Source: Verrucomicrobiota bacterium (GTDB taxonomy: Bacteria; Verrucomicrobiota; Verrucomicrobiia; Limisphaerales; JACRJZ01). From it: DNA of 50,460 nucleotides. The position numbers and the translations under genes were made by a program. The DNA is taken from assembly GCA_016219875.1 (NCBI GenBank), contig JACRJZ010000120.1, positions 1 through 50,460 of the forward strand, in the 5' to 3' direction. The notes beneath the pieces were generated by a model. It was given only the letters and a program-made list of their open reading frames with translations, made no database searches and was not told the origin of the DNA. The first letter of the stretch is position 1. Each line of letters opens with the position of its first letter. Positions 30,154 through 39,600 of the stretch are shown here, piece by piece.

Positions 30154-31044
30154 TCATCTCAGCACCCCGCACGCCTTCAGTGTCTTCGCCAGCGTCTCGC
30201 GGTTCTTCGCGCTCATCGGCACCAGGGGCAGGCGGTATTCTTCTTCGATGAAGCCCCTCATCGCCAGCGCGGCCTTGACCGGCACCGGGTTCGTCTCGAT
30301 GAAGAGGTCTTTGAACAGCGGATAGAACTTCGCGTGCAGCTTCCGCGCGAGCGCGAGGTTGCCGCTCGTGAACGCCTTCACCATGTTCGCCACCTCACGC
30401 GGGATGACGTTCGAGGCCACGCTGATGACGCCTTGCGCGCCCACCGCCATGAACGGCAGCGTGAGCGAATCGTCCCCGCTCAGGAGGGTGAACTTCGGCC
30501 CCAGCGCGGCGCGCAGTTGGCTGACGCGGTCCGCATTGCCGCCGGCTTCCTTCATGCCGATGATGTTGCCGCACTCCCGCGCGAGACGGCGGGTGGTTTC
30601 GACGCCGATCTCGATCCCGCAGCGGCCGGGAATGCTGTAGAGCACGATCGGCAGCCCCGTGGCGCGGGCGAGGGCGCGGAAATGCTGGAACAGCCCTTCC
30701 TGCGTGGGCTTGTTGTAGTAAGGCGCCACCTGGAGCGAGCCGTCCGCGCCCACGGCTTCGGCGCGCTGGGTGAGGAAGATGGCTTCCTTGGTGGAATTGC
30801 CGCCGGTGCCGGCGAGGACCTTGATCTTGCCCGCCGCCAGTTTCACCGAAAGCTCGATCACCCGGATGTGCTCGTCGTAATCGACGGTCGGGGATTCACC
30901 CGTGGTGCCCACGGGCACGAGGCCATCCACGCCGCCCTTGATTTGCCGGCGGATCAGACGTTCGAGCGCGGCCTCGTCCACCTTTCCGTTTCGGAACGGA
31001 GTGACGATGGCGGTATAGGTTCCAGTGAAACTCAACATGGTCAT
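30154..31044 (-). CDS. dapA: 4-hydroxy-tetrahydrodipicolinate synthase
   Basis: 296 aa. Condenses pyruvate with aspartate semialdehyde, the first committed step to diaminopimelate and lysine. It is a TIM-barrel enzyme of normal length. Visible: TAIVTPFRNGKVD, GLVPVGTTGESPTV (Thr47-Thr48), VAPYYNKPTQEGLF, IVLYSIPGRCG with catalytic Tyr136 and the substrate arginine, IIGMKEAGGN with Schiff-base Lys165, and LLSGDDSLTLPFMAVGAQG. The start at 31044 or the ATG at 31038 are equally possible; GAG lies upstream of the first. Third of the dap genes on the minus strand in this run, 163 bp after dapF. Confidence 0.96.
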   Translation of the reverse strand: MTMLSFTGTYTAIVTPFRNGKVDEAALERLIRRQIKGGVDGLVPVGTTGESPTVDYDEHIRVIELSVKLAAGKIKVLAGTGGNSTKEAIFLTQRAEAVGADGSLQVAPYYNKPTQEGLFQHFRALARATGLPIVLYSIPGRCGIEIGVETTRRLARECGNIIGMKEAGGNADRVSQLRAALGPKFTLLSGDDSLTLPFMAVGAQGVISVASNVIPREVANMVKAFTSGNLALARKLHAKFYPLFKDLFIETNPVPVKAALAMRGFIEEEYRLPLVPMSAKNRETLAKTLKACGVLR

Positions 31045-31207
31045 TCGATCTCAGTTCGCGGGTAAGCTCACGGAAAAGCGGCGGCTTGGCCAGAACGAAT
31101 TTGCCACCGGTCGCGACTCCACGAAAAGGCCCCTGTGCCGACTCAGCAAGAAAGTCTCTTTCGGAGCGCGCCGTAGAAGCGGCGGCTGCCGAACTCCGGC
31201 GTGTCCC

Positions 31208-32017
31208 TCAGACAGCGATGCGTCCCTCGAACACGAAGTCCGCCGGGCCGTTCAACTTCACGTCGCGGAAGACGCCGTTGGATTCCCGGAAGCTGACTTC
31301 CAACACGTCGCCGCTCTGCACCTGGACCTTCACCGGCGAATTGAAGTGATGCACCTGCGACGATACCAGCGCGGACGCCGTCACGCCGGTGCCGCAGGCG
31401 AGCGTCTCGCCTTCCACGCCGCGCTCGTAGGTGCGCACGCGGATGGAGTTCGGACCCAGCGCCTGGACGAAGTTCACGTTCGTGCCCTTGGGTGAGAACT
31501 GCTGGTGATGCCGGACCTCGGCGCCGAGCCGTTGCACCATCGCCGTGTCGGCGTCCGGCACGAAGATGACGGCGTGGGGCACGCCGGTGTTCAAGCAGTG
31601 GACCGAGAGCGTGCCGGTGGAGACGTTCACCTGCTGGTCGAGGCGCAAGCCCGTCGGCTCCGTCAGTTCAATTGTCACGCGCTCGCCGGCCAGGTGCGCG
31701 CGGATCACGCCGGCGATGGTTTCAAACGTGATCGGCCCGCCCGTGGCGGTGAGGCGCTGGATGAACCGCGCGAAACACCGCGCGCCGTTGCCGCACATCT
31801 CTGCCACGCTGCCGTCGCGGTTGTAGAACTCCCAGGCCCAGTCCGCTTGGCCGCTGGCGCACGGGATGAGGAAGATGAGGCCGTCCGCCCCGATGCCTTT
31901 CTGCCGGTGGCACAACTGGGCCACCTGCTCGCGCGTGAGCCGGATGTTCCGCGCGCGGTTGTCAATCAGCGCGAAATCGTTCCCCGCGCCGTTCATTTTG
32001 ACGAAGTCCAAGAGCAT
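31208..32017 (-). CDS. dapF: Diaminopimelate epimerase
   Basis: 269 aa. Converts LL- to meso-diaminopimelate, the precursor of lysine and of peptidoglycan cross-links. Two-fold symmetric enzyme with both catalytic cysteines visible: AEMCGNGARCF (Cys75) and TLACGTGVTAS (Cys208). Other blocks: FVKMNGAGNDFALIDNR at the start, GADGLIF, CLNTGVPHAV, SPKGTNVNFV and RTYERGVEGET. First gene of the dap run. The ~400-bp region upstream holds two inverted repeats and separates it from the divergent MFS gene. Confidence 0.96.
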   Translation of the reverse strand: MLLDFVKMNGAGNDFALIDNRARNIRLTREQVAQLCHRQKGIGADGLIFLIPCASGQADWAWEFYNRDGSVAEMCGNGARCFARFIQRLTATGGPITFETIAGVIRAHLAGERVTIELTEPTGLRLDQQVNVSTGTLSVHCLNTGVPHAVIFVPDADTAMVQRLGAEVRHHQQFSPKGTNVNFVQALGPNSIRVRTYERGVEGETLACGTGVTASALVSSQVHHFNSPVKVQVQSGDVLEVSFRESNGVFRDVKLNGPADFVFEGRIAV

Positions 32018-32083
32018 CGCGGTGGAACCTAGCGGTCAAGGGGCAAAGCGCAAGACTCAAAGTGCCGGCGCGGCGCGGCCTGC

Positions 32084-32201
32084 AGGGCTGATTCAAGAAG
32101 GAGCGCGGGCAGCCTGCCCGCGTGTTTTGCGCTCCCATTTTCGACGGAACGCGCGGGCAGGCTGCCCGCGCTCCTCTCCGCATGTTTCTTGAATCAGCCC
32201 T
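32084..32201. repeat. Palindromic repeat element, family B
   Basis: Left half 32084-32122 and right half 32152-32201 are inverted copies. A 23-bp core (GGAGCGCGGGCAGCCTGCCC plus GCG) and an outer AGGGCTGATTCAAGAA match in both; the right half has 11 extra bases between them. The core is itself nearly palindromic. It lies in the dapF/MFS divergent region. Confidence 0.85.
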
Positions 32202-32202
32202 G

Positions 32203-32326
32203 GCACGGCCGGATTCAAGAAACACACCCCACGAGGGCGGACGGCTTGTCCATGGGCTGGCGTCGGATTTGGGGAGAACTTCCTGCGGACAAGCTGTCGG
32301 TGCTTCTTCCTGAATCAGCCTTGCCG
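32203..32326. repeat. Imperfect inverted repeat related to the outer arms of family B
   Basis: GCACGGCCGGATTCAAGAA at the left and TTCCTGAATCAGCCTTGCC at the right are inverted copies with a few mismatches. The left arm shares ATTCAAGAA with the outer arms of the element just before it. Together the two repeats fill much of the 32018-32422 region, in which I see no gene. Confidence 0.5.
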
Positions 32327-32422
32327 CACTTCCGCCCATTTCTTTGGTGCCAACGCCGCCCGGACCTGCTAGGAACCGCGCGACACCGATATGCCGCAAC
32401 AGGCCAGGCTACAGTCCGAACT

Positions 32423-33739
32423 ATGAGCGACACCACCGCCGCCGGAACCCAGGCGCGTCCCGCGAGCCATTTCCGCTGGTACATCTGCGCCTTGCTGTTC
32501 TTCGGGACCACCATCAACTACATCGACCGCCAGGTCATCGGCGTGCTCAAGACGACGTTGAAGACCGACCTCGGCTGGAGCGAGACGGACTTCGGCAACA
32601 TCGTGTTCGCGTTCTCGGCCGCCTACGCCATCGGCTACGCGGTGGGGGGACGCTTCATGGATTGGGTGGGCGTGCGGCTGGGGTACTCGGTGGCGGTGTG
32701 CTTGTGGAGTCTCGCCGCGATGGGGCACGCCGTGGCCCGTACGGTCACGGGATTCGGGATCGCGCGCTTCTTCCTGGGCTTGACGGAAGGCGGCAATTTC
32801 CCGGCGGCGATCAAGACGGTGAGCGAATGGTTTCCCAAAAAGGAACGCGCTCTGGCCACGGGCATCTTCAACGCCGGCAGCAACGTCGGCGCGCTCCTCA
32901 CGCCGCTGATGGTGCCCTGGATCACGGTGCATTTCGGCTGGCCGACGGCGTTCTTCGTGACGGGCAGCCTGGGTCTTTTTTTTGTCGTCGCGTGGCTGGC
33001 GGTGTATCGCCATCCGCACGAGCACCGGAGTGTTTCACCGTCCGAACTCGCTTTCATCCGCAGCGATCCCGCCGATCCGCCGGTGAAGATTCCGTGGCTC
33101 GAACTGCTGCGGCACCGGCAGACGTGGGCCTACATGGTCGGCACGTTCATGACGTCGCCGATCTGGTGGTTTTACCTCTACTGGATTCCCGGGTTCCTGA
33201 ACGAAAAGCACGGCCTCAAGCTGCTCGACCTCGGCCCGCCGCTGGTGGTGATTTACCTGATGACGGACGTGGGCAGCGTCGGCGGCGGGTGGCTTTCGTC
33301 CTGGCTCATCAAGCGCGGCTGGAGCATCAACGCCGCGCGCAAGACGGCCTTCTTGGTCTGCGCGCTGTGCGTAGTGCCGATTTTCATGGCGTCTCAGGTC
33401 ACCGGCATGTGGGTGGCAGTGTTCCTGATTGGGCTGGCGGCTTCGGCGCACCAAGGATTTTCCGCGAACCTTTACACGCTGGTGTCCGACACCGTGCCGC
33501 GCAAGGCGGTCAGCTCTGTCGTTGGCCTCGGCGGGATGGCGGGCGCGATTGGCGGCATGTTCATCGCCAAGCTGGCGGGCTACATCCTGGACCAGACCGG
33601 CAGCTATTTCATCCTGTTCGCCATCGCTTCCACCGCCTACCTCTTCGCGCTGCTGATCATTCATCTGCTGGTGCCGAAAATGCAGCCCATGGACCTCAGC
33701 CGACTGGAAGCGCGGATGAACGCGGCACCCAAACCGTAA
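32423..33739 (+). CDS. MFS transporter, hexuronate (ExuT)-like
   Basis: 438 aa from the ATG at 32423 (MSDTTAAGTQARPASHFRW); the frame extends further upstream through the repeat region but the family begins here. About twelve membrane helices. Features of the anion:cation symporter/ExuT group: FFGTTINYIDRQVIGVLK in helix 1, GGRFMDWVGVRLGYS in the first cytoplasmic loop, RFFLGLTEGGNFPAAIK then EWFPKKERALATGIFN, and WIPGFLNEKHGL. These carry hexuronates or related acid sugars by proton symport. The glycoside-hydrolase-like gene follows 13 bp later, suggesting import of a sugar released outside the cell. The exact substrate is not determined. Confidence 0.92.
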   Translation: MSDTTAAGTQARPASHFRWYICALLFFGTTINYIDRQVIGVLKTTLKTDLGWSETDFGNIVFAFSAAYAIGYAVGGRFMDWVGVRLGYSVAVCLWSLAAMGHAVARTVTGFGIARFFLGLTEGGNFPAAIKTVSEWFPKKERALATGIFNAGSNVGALLTPLMVPWITVHFGWPTAFFVTGSLGLFFVVAWLAVYRHPHEHRSVSPSELAFIRSDPADPPVKIPWLELLRHRQTWAYMVGTFMTSPIWWFYLYWIPGFLNEKHGLKLLDLGPPLVVIYLMTDVGSVGGGWLSSWLIKRGWSINAARKTAFLVCALCVVPIFMASQVTGMWVAVFLIGLAASAHQGFSANLYTLVSDTVPRKAVSSVVGLGGMAGAIGGMFIAKLAGYILDQTGSYFILFAIASTAYLFALLIIHLLVPKMQPMDLSRLEARMNAAPKP

Positions 33740-33752
33740 CTTCACCGCCACC

Positions 33753-35153
33753 ATGAACTCGAATCAACGAAGCGCGGCTGTCTCAGCCGCAGCAACCCAA
33801 ACCTGGAAGGCGCCTTGGACAGTGCTGACCGCTTTGTGGCCGGGAACGCGGCTGCGGCTGGGACAGCCGCGCTCCGGCCACCGCCTCCACGTTGCGGAGA
33901 GAATCCGATGGACGGAGCGAAGTCCGAAATCTGAAAGCCGAAATCTAAAACGATCCCTGACCGACAGGGTTTCGAGTTTTCCCTTTCGGATTTCGGATTT
34001 GTTTCGGATTTCGCTTCGGATTTCAGGCGCGGCCCTGTGCCTCTGGCTGACCGTCGCCTCCGCCTCCGCCGCTGTCAGCACGACCACCGTCTCCATCGTC
34101 GGCGACGAATTCCACCTCAACGGCCAGCCCACCTACGCCGGCCGTTCGTGGAACGGGCACAAGATCCAAGGCCTGCTCCTCAACTCGCGGATGGTCCAAG
34201 GCACTTTCGATGACCGCAACACGAACACCGTCTCCCGCTGGGCCTACCCCGACAGCGGCCAGTGGGATGCGGAACGCAACACACGCGAGTTTCTCGCCGC
34301 GATGCCGGAGTGGCGGCGGCACGGGCTGCTGGCCATCACGCTCAACTTCCAGGGCGGCTCGCCGGAGGGTTATTCTGGAAGGCAGCCCTGGCACAACTCC
34401 GCGTTCGAGGCGGACGGCTCGCTGCGCGCCGACTATCTGTCGCGGCTGGAGCGCATCCTCAACCGCGCGGACGAACTCGGGATGGTGGTGATCCTCGGCT
34501 ACTTCTACTTCGGTCAAGATGAGCGCCTGAAGGACGAGGCCGCCGTGCTCCGTGCCGTGGACCACGCCACCGCGTGGCTCTTCGACCACGGTTGGCGCCA
34601 CGTCATCATTGAGGTCAACAACGAGTGCAACGTGCGCTACGACCACGCCATCTTGCGCCCGGACCGCGTCCACGAACTCATCGAGCGCGTGAAGCAGACC
34701 ACGCGCGACGGGCGGCGCTTCCTCGTCGGCACGTCCTACGGCGGCGGCACGATTCCGAAAGAGAACGTGGTGCGCGCCTCGGACTTCCTCCTCATTCACG
34801 GCAACGGCGTTTCGGATCCCAAGCGCATTGCCGAGATGGTCCGCCAGACGCGCGCGGTTCCTGGCTACACCCCCAAGCCGATTCTGTTCAACGAGGACGA
34901 CCACTTTGACTTCGAGAAGCCGATGAACAACTTCGTCGCCGCATTGAGCGAGCACGCGTCCTGGGGTTTCTTCGATCCAGGCAAGAACAACTACCAGGAC
35001 GGCTACCAAAGCCCGCCAGTGAACTGGGGATTGAACACGGAGCGCAAACGCGCGTTCTTCAAGCTCCTGAACGAAATCTCTGGATCGGCCGGCGGCCAAG
35101 GCCCGGAGGCCGCGAAGTCAACACCGACGAGGCCAGCCTCTTCGAAAAAGTGA
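33753..35153 (+). CDS. Glycoside-hydrolase-like secreted protein (GH5/clan A type) with repeat-derived N-terminus
   Basis: 466 aa from the ATG at 33753, though the true start may lie further in. Residues ~5-90 are encoded by a palindrome and heptamer repeats and are not protein-like. A signal peptide follows (SGAALCLWLTVASASA, ~92-108). The mature part looks like a TIM-barrel hydrolase of clan A: SIVGDEFHLNGQPTYAGRSW, LLAITLNFQGGSPEGYSG, ADELGMVVILGYFYFGQDE, HVIIEVNNECNVRY with the N-E acid/base pair at ~287, and PILFNEDDH (~379), whose glutamate may be the nucleophile. The gene starts 13 bp after the MFS transporter. Family and substrate are not certain; a non-catalytic relative is possible. 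Confidence 0.82.
   Translation: MNSNQRSAAVSAAATQTWKAPWTVLTALWPGTRLRLGQPRSGHRLHVAERIRWTERSPKSESRNLKRSLTDRVSSFPFRISDLFRISLRISGAALCLWLTVASASAAVSTTTVSIVGDEFHLNGQPTYAGRSWNGHKIQGLLLNSRMVQGTFDDRNTNTVSRWAYPDSGQWDAERNTREFLAAMPEWRRHGLLAITLNFQGGSPEGYSGRQPWHNSAFEADGSLRADYLSRLERILNRADELGMVVILGYFYFGQDERLKDEAAVLRAVDHATAWLFDHGWRHVIIEVNNECNVRYDHAILRPDRVHELIERVKQTTRDGRRFLVGTSYGGGTIPKENVVRASDFLLIHGNGVSDPKRIAEMVRQTRAVPGYTPKPILFNEDDHFDFEKPMNNFVAALSEHASWGFFDPGKNNYQDGYQSPPVNWGLNTERKRAFFKLLNEISGSAGGQGPEAAKSTPTRPASSKK
33771..33873. repeat. Palindromic repeat element, family C, at the 5' end of the glycosidase frame
   Basis: Left arm 33771-33793 (AGCGCGGCTGTCTCAGCCGC plus AGC) and right arm 33851-33873 match as inverted copies in 22 of 23 positions. 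It is followed by heptamer-like GGATTTC/GAAATCC repeats at about 33921-33952 and 33986-34025. All of it is open in the glycosidase frame. Confidence 0.85.
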
Positions 35154-35170
35154 GCGACCTGAAAAGTAGC

Positions 35171-35392
35171 TCATACGTCCTGCACCAAATCACGGACGCG
35201 GACATGCAACGCTCTGGCGATTCTCACGAGTGAGTCCAGAGAAACATTGAGATTCCCACGCTCGACCTGTCCAATGAAGTTGTGATGAAGTTCCGCGTTC
35301 TCCGCTAGCTTCTCCTGAGTCAGCCCGACCCTCTTGCGGCAGGAGCGAATCTGCTCCCCCACAAGTCGGCGATGCACGGGCTTCGGTGACAC
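35171..35392 (-). CDS. XRE-family helix-turn-helix regulator
   Basis: 73 aa from a GTG at 35392. The whole protein is one HTH_3 domain: GEQIRSCRKRVGLTQEKLAE, then HHNFIGQVERGNLNVSLDSL and VRIARALHVRVRDLV. The L-T-Q-E-x-L-A-E helix and the IGQVERG recognition turn are typical of Cro/C1-type DNA-binding proteins. No second domain, so it probably acts as a dimeric repressor. It lies between the glycosidase gene and the TSP3/RHS unit, converging with the former and divergent from the latter, which makes the RHS unit a plausible target (inference). Confidence 0.9.
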   Translation of the reverse strand: MSPKPVHRRLVGEQIRSCRKRVGLTQEKLAENAELHHNFIGQVERGNLNVSLDSLVRIARALHVRVRDLVQDV

Positions 35393-35637
35393 AGCCTCTT
35401 ATGGAAACAGGAAGCCTCATTGCTTCCACACAGTATAATGTGTTTTTGCTTGCTTCTCTCGTGGACTTCGATCAGAAAGGCACGCAGTTCGACTCGTCGG
35501 AGCGCGGGATGTGGTGGAGCAGTGGAGTCGTTCGGAGAGCAAAACCACAAGCAGCGTTCCGGTGCGACAGCTGAACCGGAAGGTATTTGCGCTTTCCTGG
35601 GAGCGAGGTCGGACGCTCAGAAGTAAACAGTGGCGCT

Positions 35638-36603
35638 ATGAAGAAAAGACTACTCGGAGTCATGGTAACGGTCACAATCTTGGGGGCCGCGGGGATCGGT
35701 TTGAGCGGGCGAGTTGGCGCGCAAGTCGCCGACGGGCCGGAGGCGGCAGCAAAAGGAGCCGGGGTGCAATTGGTTTCCCCCGAAGCCGTCCCGCGCTTTG
35801 GTACGTTCTACTTGATGCAAGGAAACCTGCCTCCCTACCCGTTCAATCCGTTTTGGGCTTTCCCGGACGTGCCGATTTACTGGTTCGGCGCGGGGCAGGG
35901 GGCGCGGTTCCTCGTGGACAACTCTTCGGACTACGTCACCGTGCGCGAGCCGGCGCTGGCGACGCAAGACGGCGGCTCCCCAACGATGCTGCTGCTGTCC
36001 AATCCACCCCCGCCGCCCGGAGGAGGGGGCGGGGGCACGAATTCGTGGACACCGCCCGTGATTACGAATTGCACTTCCATCTCGCTCAGTCCGGGAGGAA
36101 CGGTGTATCTGACCAATCTCTTGTGGGGCGGCAGCAACGTCTGCTTGAGCGTGGGCGGAGGCAGCACCAACTCCACCTATGACTTGTTCGGCACGGTGGC
36201 GCTGTATGGCAACTCCTTGGCCGACACCAACATCACGTGGTATTTCCTGCGGCAGGTGCAAACGGTCACCACTTATCAATTGACGAACCAGCCCGGTCCG
36301 TTTGTGGCGTATGTCTTGGGCACGCCGCAGGACACTGACAGCGACGGCCTGACCGATGCGTTCGAGACGCTGGTTTCACGGACCAACCCCAACGCCTGGG
36401 ATTCCGATGGGGACGGTTTGCCCGACGGCTGGGAGTGGAACAACGGGATGAACCCGTTGCTCGACGAATCCGCTCCGGCCCAGAGCGGCACGATCCGAAG
36501 GTATGCCTACGACGCCACCGGCCGGTTGACGACCGCCAGCGGCTCGGCCACGGGCGGAGCGGATTACGATGACGAAGGCAACGTGACGAACTCGACCCTG
36601 TAA
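35638..36603 (+). CDS. Secreted thrombospondin-type-3 repeat protein with a short YD-repeat tail
   Basis: 321 aa from the ATG at 35638 (MKKRLLGVMVTVTILGAAGI), a signal peptide. The middle is beta-rich and contains a proline/glycine linker (PPPPPGGGGGG). Near residues 230-285 it has calcium-binding thrombospondin-type-3 motifs: DTDSDGLTDAFE and DSDGDGLPDGWEWNNGMNP. The C-terminus turns into YD/RHS-like sequence (RRYAYDATGRLTTASGS...YDDEGNVTNSTL) and stops. Ten bases later the large RHS gene begins behind a strong Shine-Dalgarno sequence, so the two are probably one operon. The tail suggests a truncated or split YD protein. Function unknown; a surface partner of the RHS protein is possible. Confidence 0.85.
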   Translation: MKKRLLGVMVTVTILGAAGIGLSGRVGAQVADGPEAAAKGAGVQLVSPEAVPRFGTFYLMQGNLPPYPFNPFWAFPDVPIYWFGAGQGARFLVDNSSDYVTVREPALATQDGGSPTMLLLSNPPPPPGGGGGGTNSWTPPVITNCTSISLSPGGTVYLTNLLWGGSNVCLSVGGGSTNSTYDLFGTVALYGNSLADTNITWYFLRQVQTVTTYQLTNQPGPFVAYVLGTPQDTDSDGLTDAFETLVSRTNPNAWDSDGDGLPDGWEWNNGMNPLLDESAPAQSGTIRRYAYDATGRLTTASGSATGGADYDDEGNVTNSTL

Positions 36604-36611
36604 GGAGGAGG
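36604..36611 (+). promoter_or_regulatory. Strong Shine-Dalgarno of the RHS gene
   Basis: GGAGGAGG directly after the TAA stop of the upstream gene and just ahead of the ATG at 36614. Supports coupled translation of the TSP3 protein and the RHS protein. Confidence 0.75.
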
Positions 36612-36613
36612 TT

Positions 36614-39600
36614 ATGAAGACACTGCGAACGATTCTAGCGGTGGCGGGTTTCTGCCTGTGCGCCCTCAGCATTCACGCTCAAAGCGAAGGCGAGCCGGGC
36701 TGGAACAACTTGAGCCTGGAACAGGATCCCGAGGCGCGGCCGGGGCAGGGCTTTGGCGGGGGAGAAGGCGAGTGGCTGGGTTACCCGGACGGCCAGACCA
36801 CCAACGACGTGGCCGCCACGATCACGGAGGACATCGCGGCCCTGGCACGAGGACTGGGCCACGATCCACAACGGATTTATGCCTATGTGCGGGACCACAT
36901 TCGCCACGTCTTTTATTTCGGCTCCAAGAAAGGCGCGCAATTGACGCTCTTGGAGCGGAGCGGGAATGACTTCGACCAGAGTGCGCTGCTGGTGGCGCTG
37001 CTGCGTGCGGCGGGTCACAGCGCCAGTTATCGGTTTGGCTTCATGGACGTGCCTTACGAGCGCGCCGATCACTGGGATTTCCGGCATTGGGTGGGCCTGA
37101 GCATTACCAACGACTGGCTCAGCGCCCGGGGATTGCTGCGCACGCTCATGCCGACGCGGGGCTATCCCATGTACTATGCTGAGCTTGACCCTCCGAATTT
37201 CGTGACCCTCCAGCGCGTTTGGGTGAAGCTCTCGTTGGGCGGCACGAACTACTTCCTGGACCCAGCGTTCAAGATCAGCGAACCGGCCAGCGGCACCAAC
37301 TTGATCGCGGCGATGGGGCTGAACACGAACGACCTCCTCGCGGTCGTTGGCGGCACTGCGACGGCGGATTACGTGACCAACCTGAATGAAAGCGCGCTGC
37401 GTGGGAAACTGCGCGACTACACGACGAACCTCCTGGCTTGGCTGCAAAGCAATGCGCCCAATGCCTCCGTGGAACAGATCGTCGGCGGGGCCAGGATCGT
37501 TCCCTCCGTCGTCCAGGGACTCAGTCTGACCAATCCGTTTCCGGTCTATACGAACGAAGTGCCGGTGGAAAACTGGACTGCCATCCCGACCAACTTGATG
37601 AGCCGGCTGACGGTGACGCTGGGAGACACCAACCAGCAATTTCTTCTGCCGGCGTTGCGGGGACAACGTTTGTCCCTCACCTTCGATGGGAACGGGCTGG
37701 CGCGGCTCTGGTTGGAGGACAGTGTCGTCTTGGAGAAGAGCACCAGTGGTTCCGCGCGCACCACCAACGTCACCCTGGCGGTGAACCATCCGTTTGGCAG
37801 TTGGGACAAAACCAACAATGTCCTGATGGACACGGGAGGCGCGGACGAGTCCCTGACGCGGGGCTATCAACGGACGAACGCGGCCTACGCGCTGCTCTAC
37901 GCCTTCGAGTCCAGCGAACCGCGGCTGCGCGGGCGGCAGGAACGGCTGGACGCCTACCGCCAGCAAGGGCTGGACGAGACTTCCCCCGCGATCCAGACGG
38001 AAACGTTGAACGTGATGGGATTGAGTTGGCTGGTGCAGAGCGAATTAGCACACAGTTCCATCGCCTTTCAAAAGGATGTCCTGTCCCAGTTTCATCACCG
38101 TCTGGGGCGCCTGGGCCAGGAAGCAGGCAACGGCTACTACATCGACGTGTATCTGCAATTGAGCGCGCTGGTGGCGGCCGGAGGCACCAACGCCACGTTC
38201 CGGCGCCGGAGCCTGGACACGTTTGACCTCGCCAACGACTTCAGCAGCGCGCTGGAGCATGGGATCATCGAGCAGTTCCAGGACACGAACTTAGTGGCGG
38301 CCTCCACGATCAAACTGCTGCAACTGGCCAACACCAACGGCCAGAAAATCTTCCTGGCCACCAATGGCAACTGGACCACCGGAGTCAACATCCGCAACCA
38401 GTTGACCAACTACAGCACGGGCGATCTCACGACGCTCGACGGGTTCATCGCCAACAACTACACCCTGCTCCTACCCCAAAATGGGCTGATCCGGCTCGCG
38501 GACACGAACAGTTGGGGCGGCTATGGCATCATCGCCCGGCGAGAAACGGCCACGAGTTGGTCTGCGCAAATGCTCATCTCCGGCGGCTACCAGGGCGGCC
38601 ATGTCTCGGATCGGAATGCCAAGCCCAAGCCCTCTGGCGTGGCCGGTTCCGGCAGCGCCCAACCCGGCTACTACGATCCCCAGTCGCCCTTCACGCCGTC
38701 GGGCATGGGCGGCGACCCCGTCAACATGGCGGATGGTGCGTTTCGCCTTGAGACGACCGACCTCGCCGTGGGTCAGGCCGAACCACGCGGGCTGCATTTC
38801 GCCCGCCACTACAGTTCCAGCCGCCGCCAGGCCAACCCCGCCGGCCTGGCTTACGGCTGGACGCACAACTACGACCTCCGGGCCGCCGAGGTGAGCGCGC
38901 CGCTCGCCAGCTTGGGTGCGACCACGCCCGCGCAGATGGCGCCGATGCTGGTGGCCCTGCGCGCCGCGGCGGAACTCTACAGCGGCCCGCCCACGCCCAA
39001 GAGCGCGCTGCTCGCGGCGCTCCTCAGCAAGTGGGGCGTGGACCAACTCATCAAGAACGCGGTGTCTGTCACGCTGGGCGCCGACACGGTGCAATTCATC
39101 CGGCAACCGGACGGCCAGTTCACGCCGCCAGCGGGCAGCACGATGACCCTCGCCACCAACAGCACCGGTTACGCTCTCCAGGAACGCCACGGGAATATCT
39201 TTCAGTTCAACGCCGCCCGGCGGTTGACCAACATCCTCGACCAGTACAACCAAACCTTGTCCGTGACCCACAACGCCAGCAATTGGGTGGACCGGGTGAG
39301 TGATTGGAAAGGGCGCTACCTGCAATTCAATTACAGCGGCACGCCGCAACGCCTCACGTCGGTCAGCGACGGCACGCGCACCGTGGCTTACGGCTACAGT
39401 ACGGACTTCAGCAGCCGGGGCGACCTCGTCTCCGTGACCGACCCGGAACAAAAAACCCGCAGCTACAGTTATGACACCAATCACCACGTCGTGCTCGTGC
39501 GGAACGCCCTGAGCCAGGTCGTGACCACGAACCTCTATGACCACTTGGGGCGGGTGACGGAACAGGCCAGCGAAGGCGACACGAACAAACTCTGGCGCTT

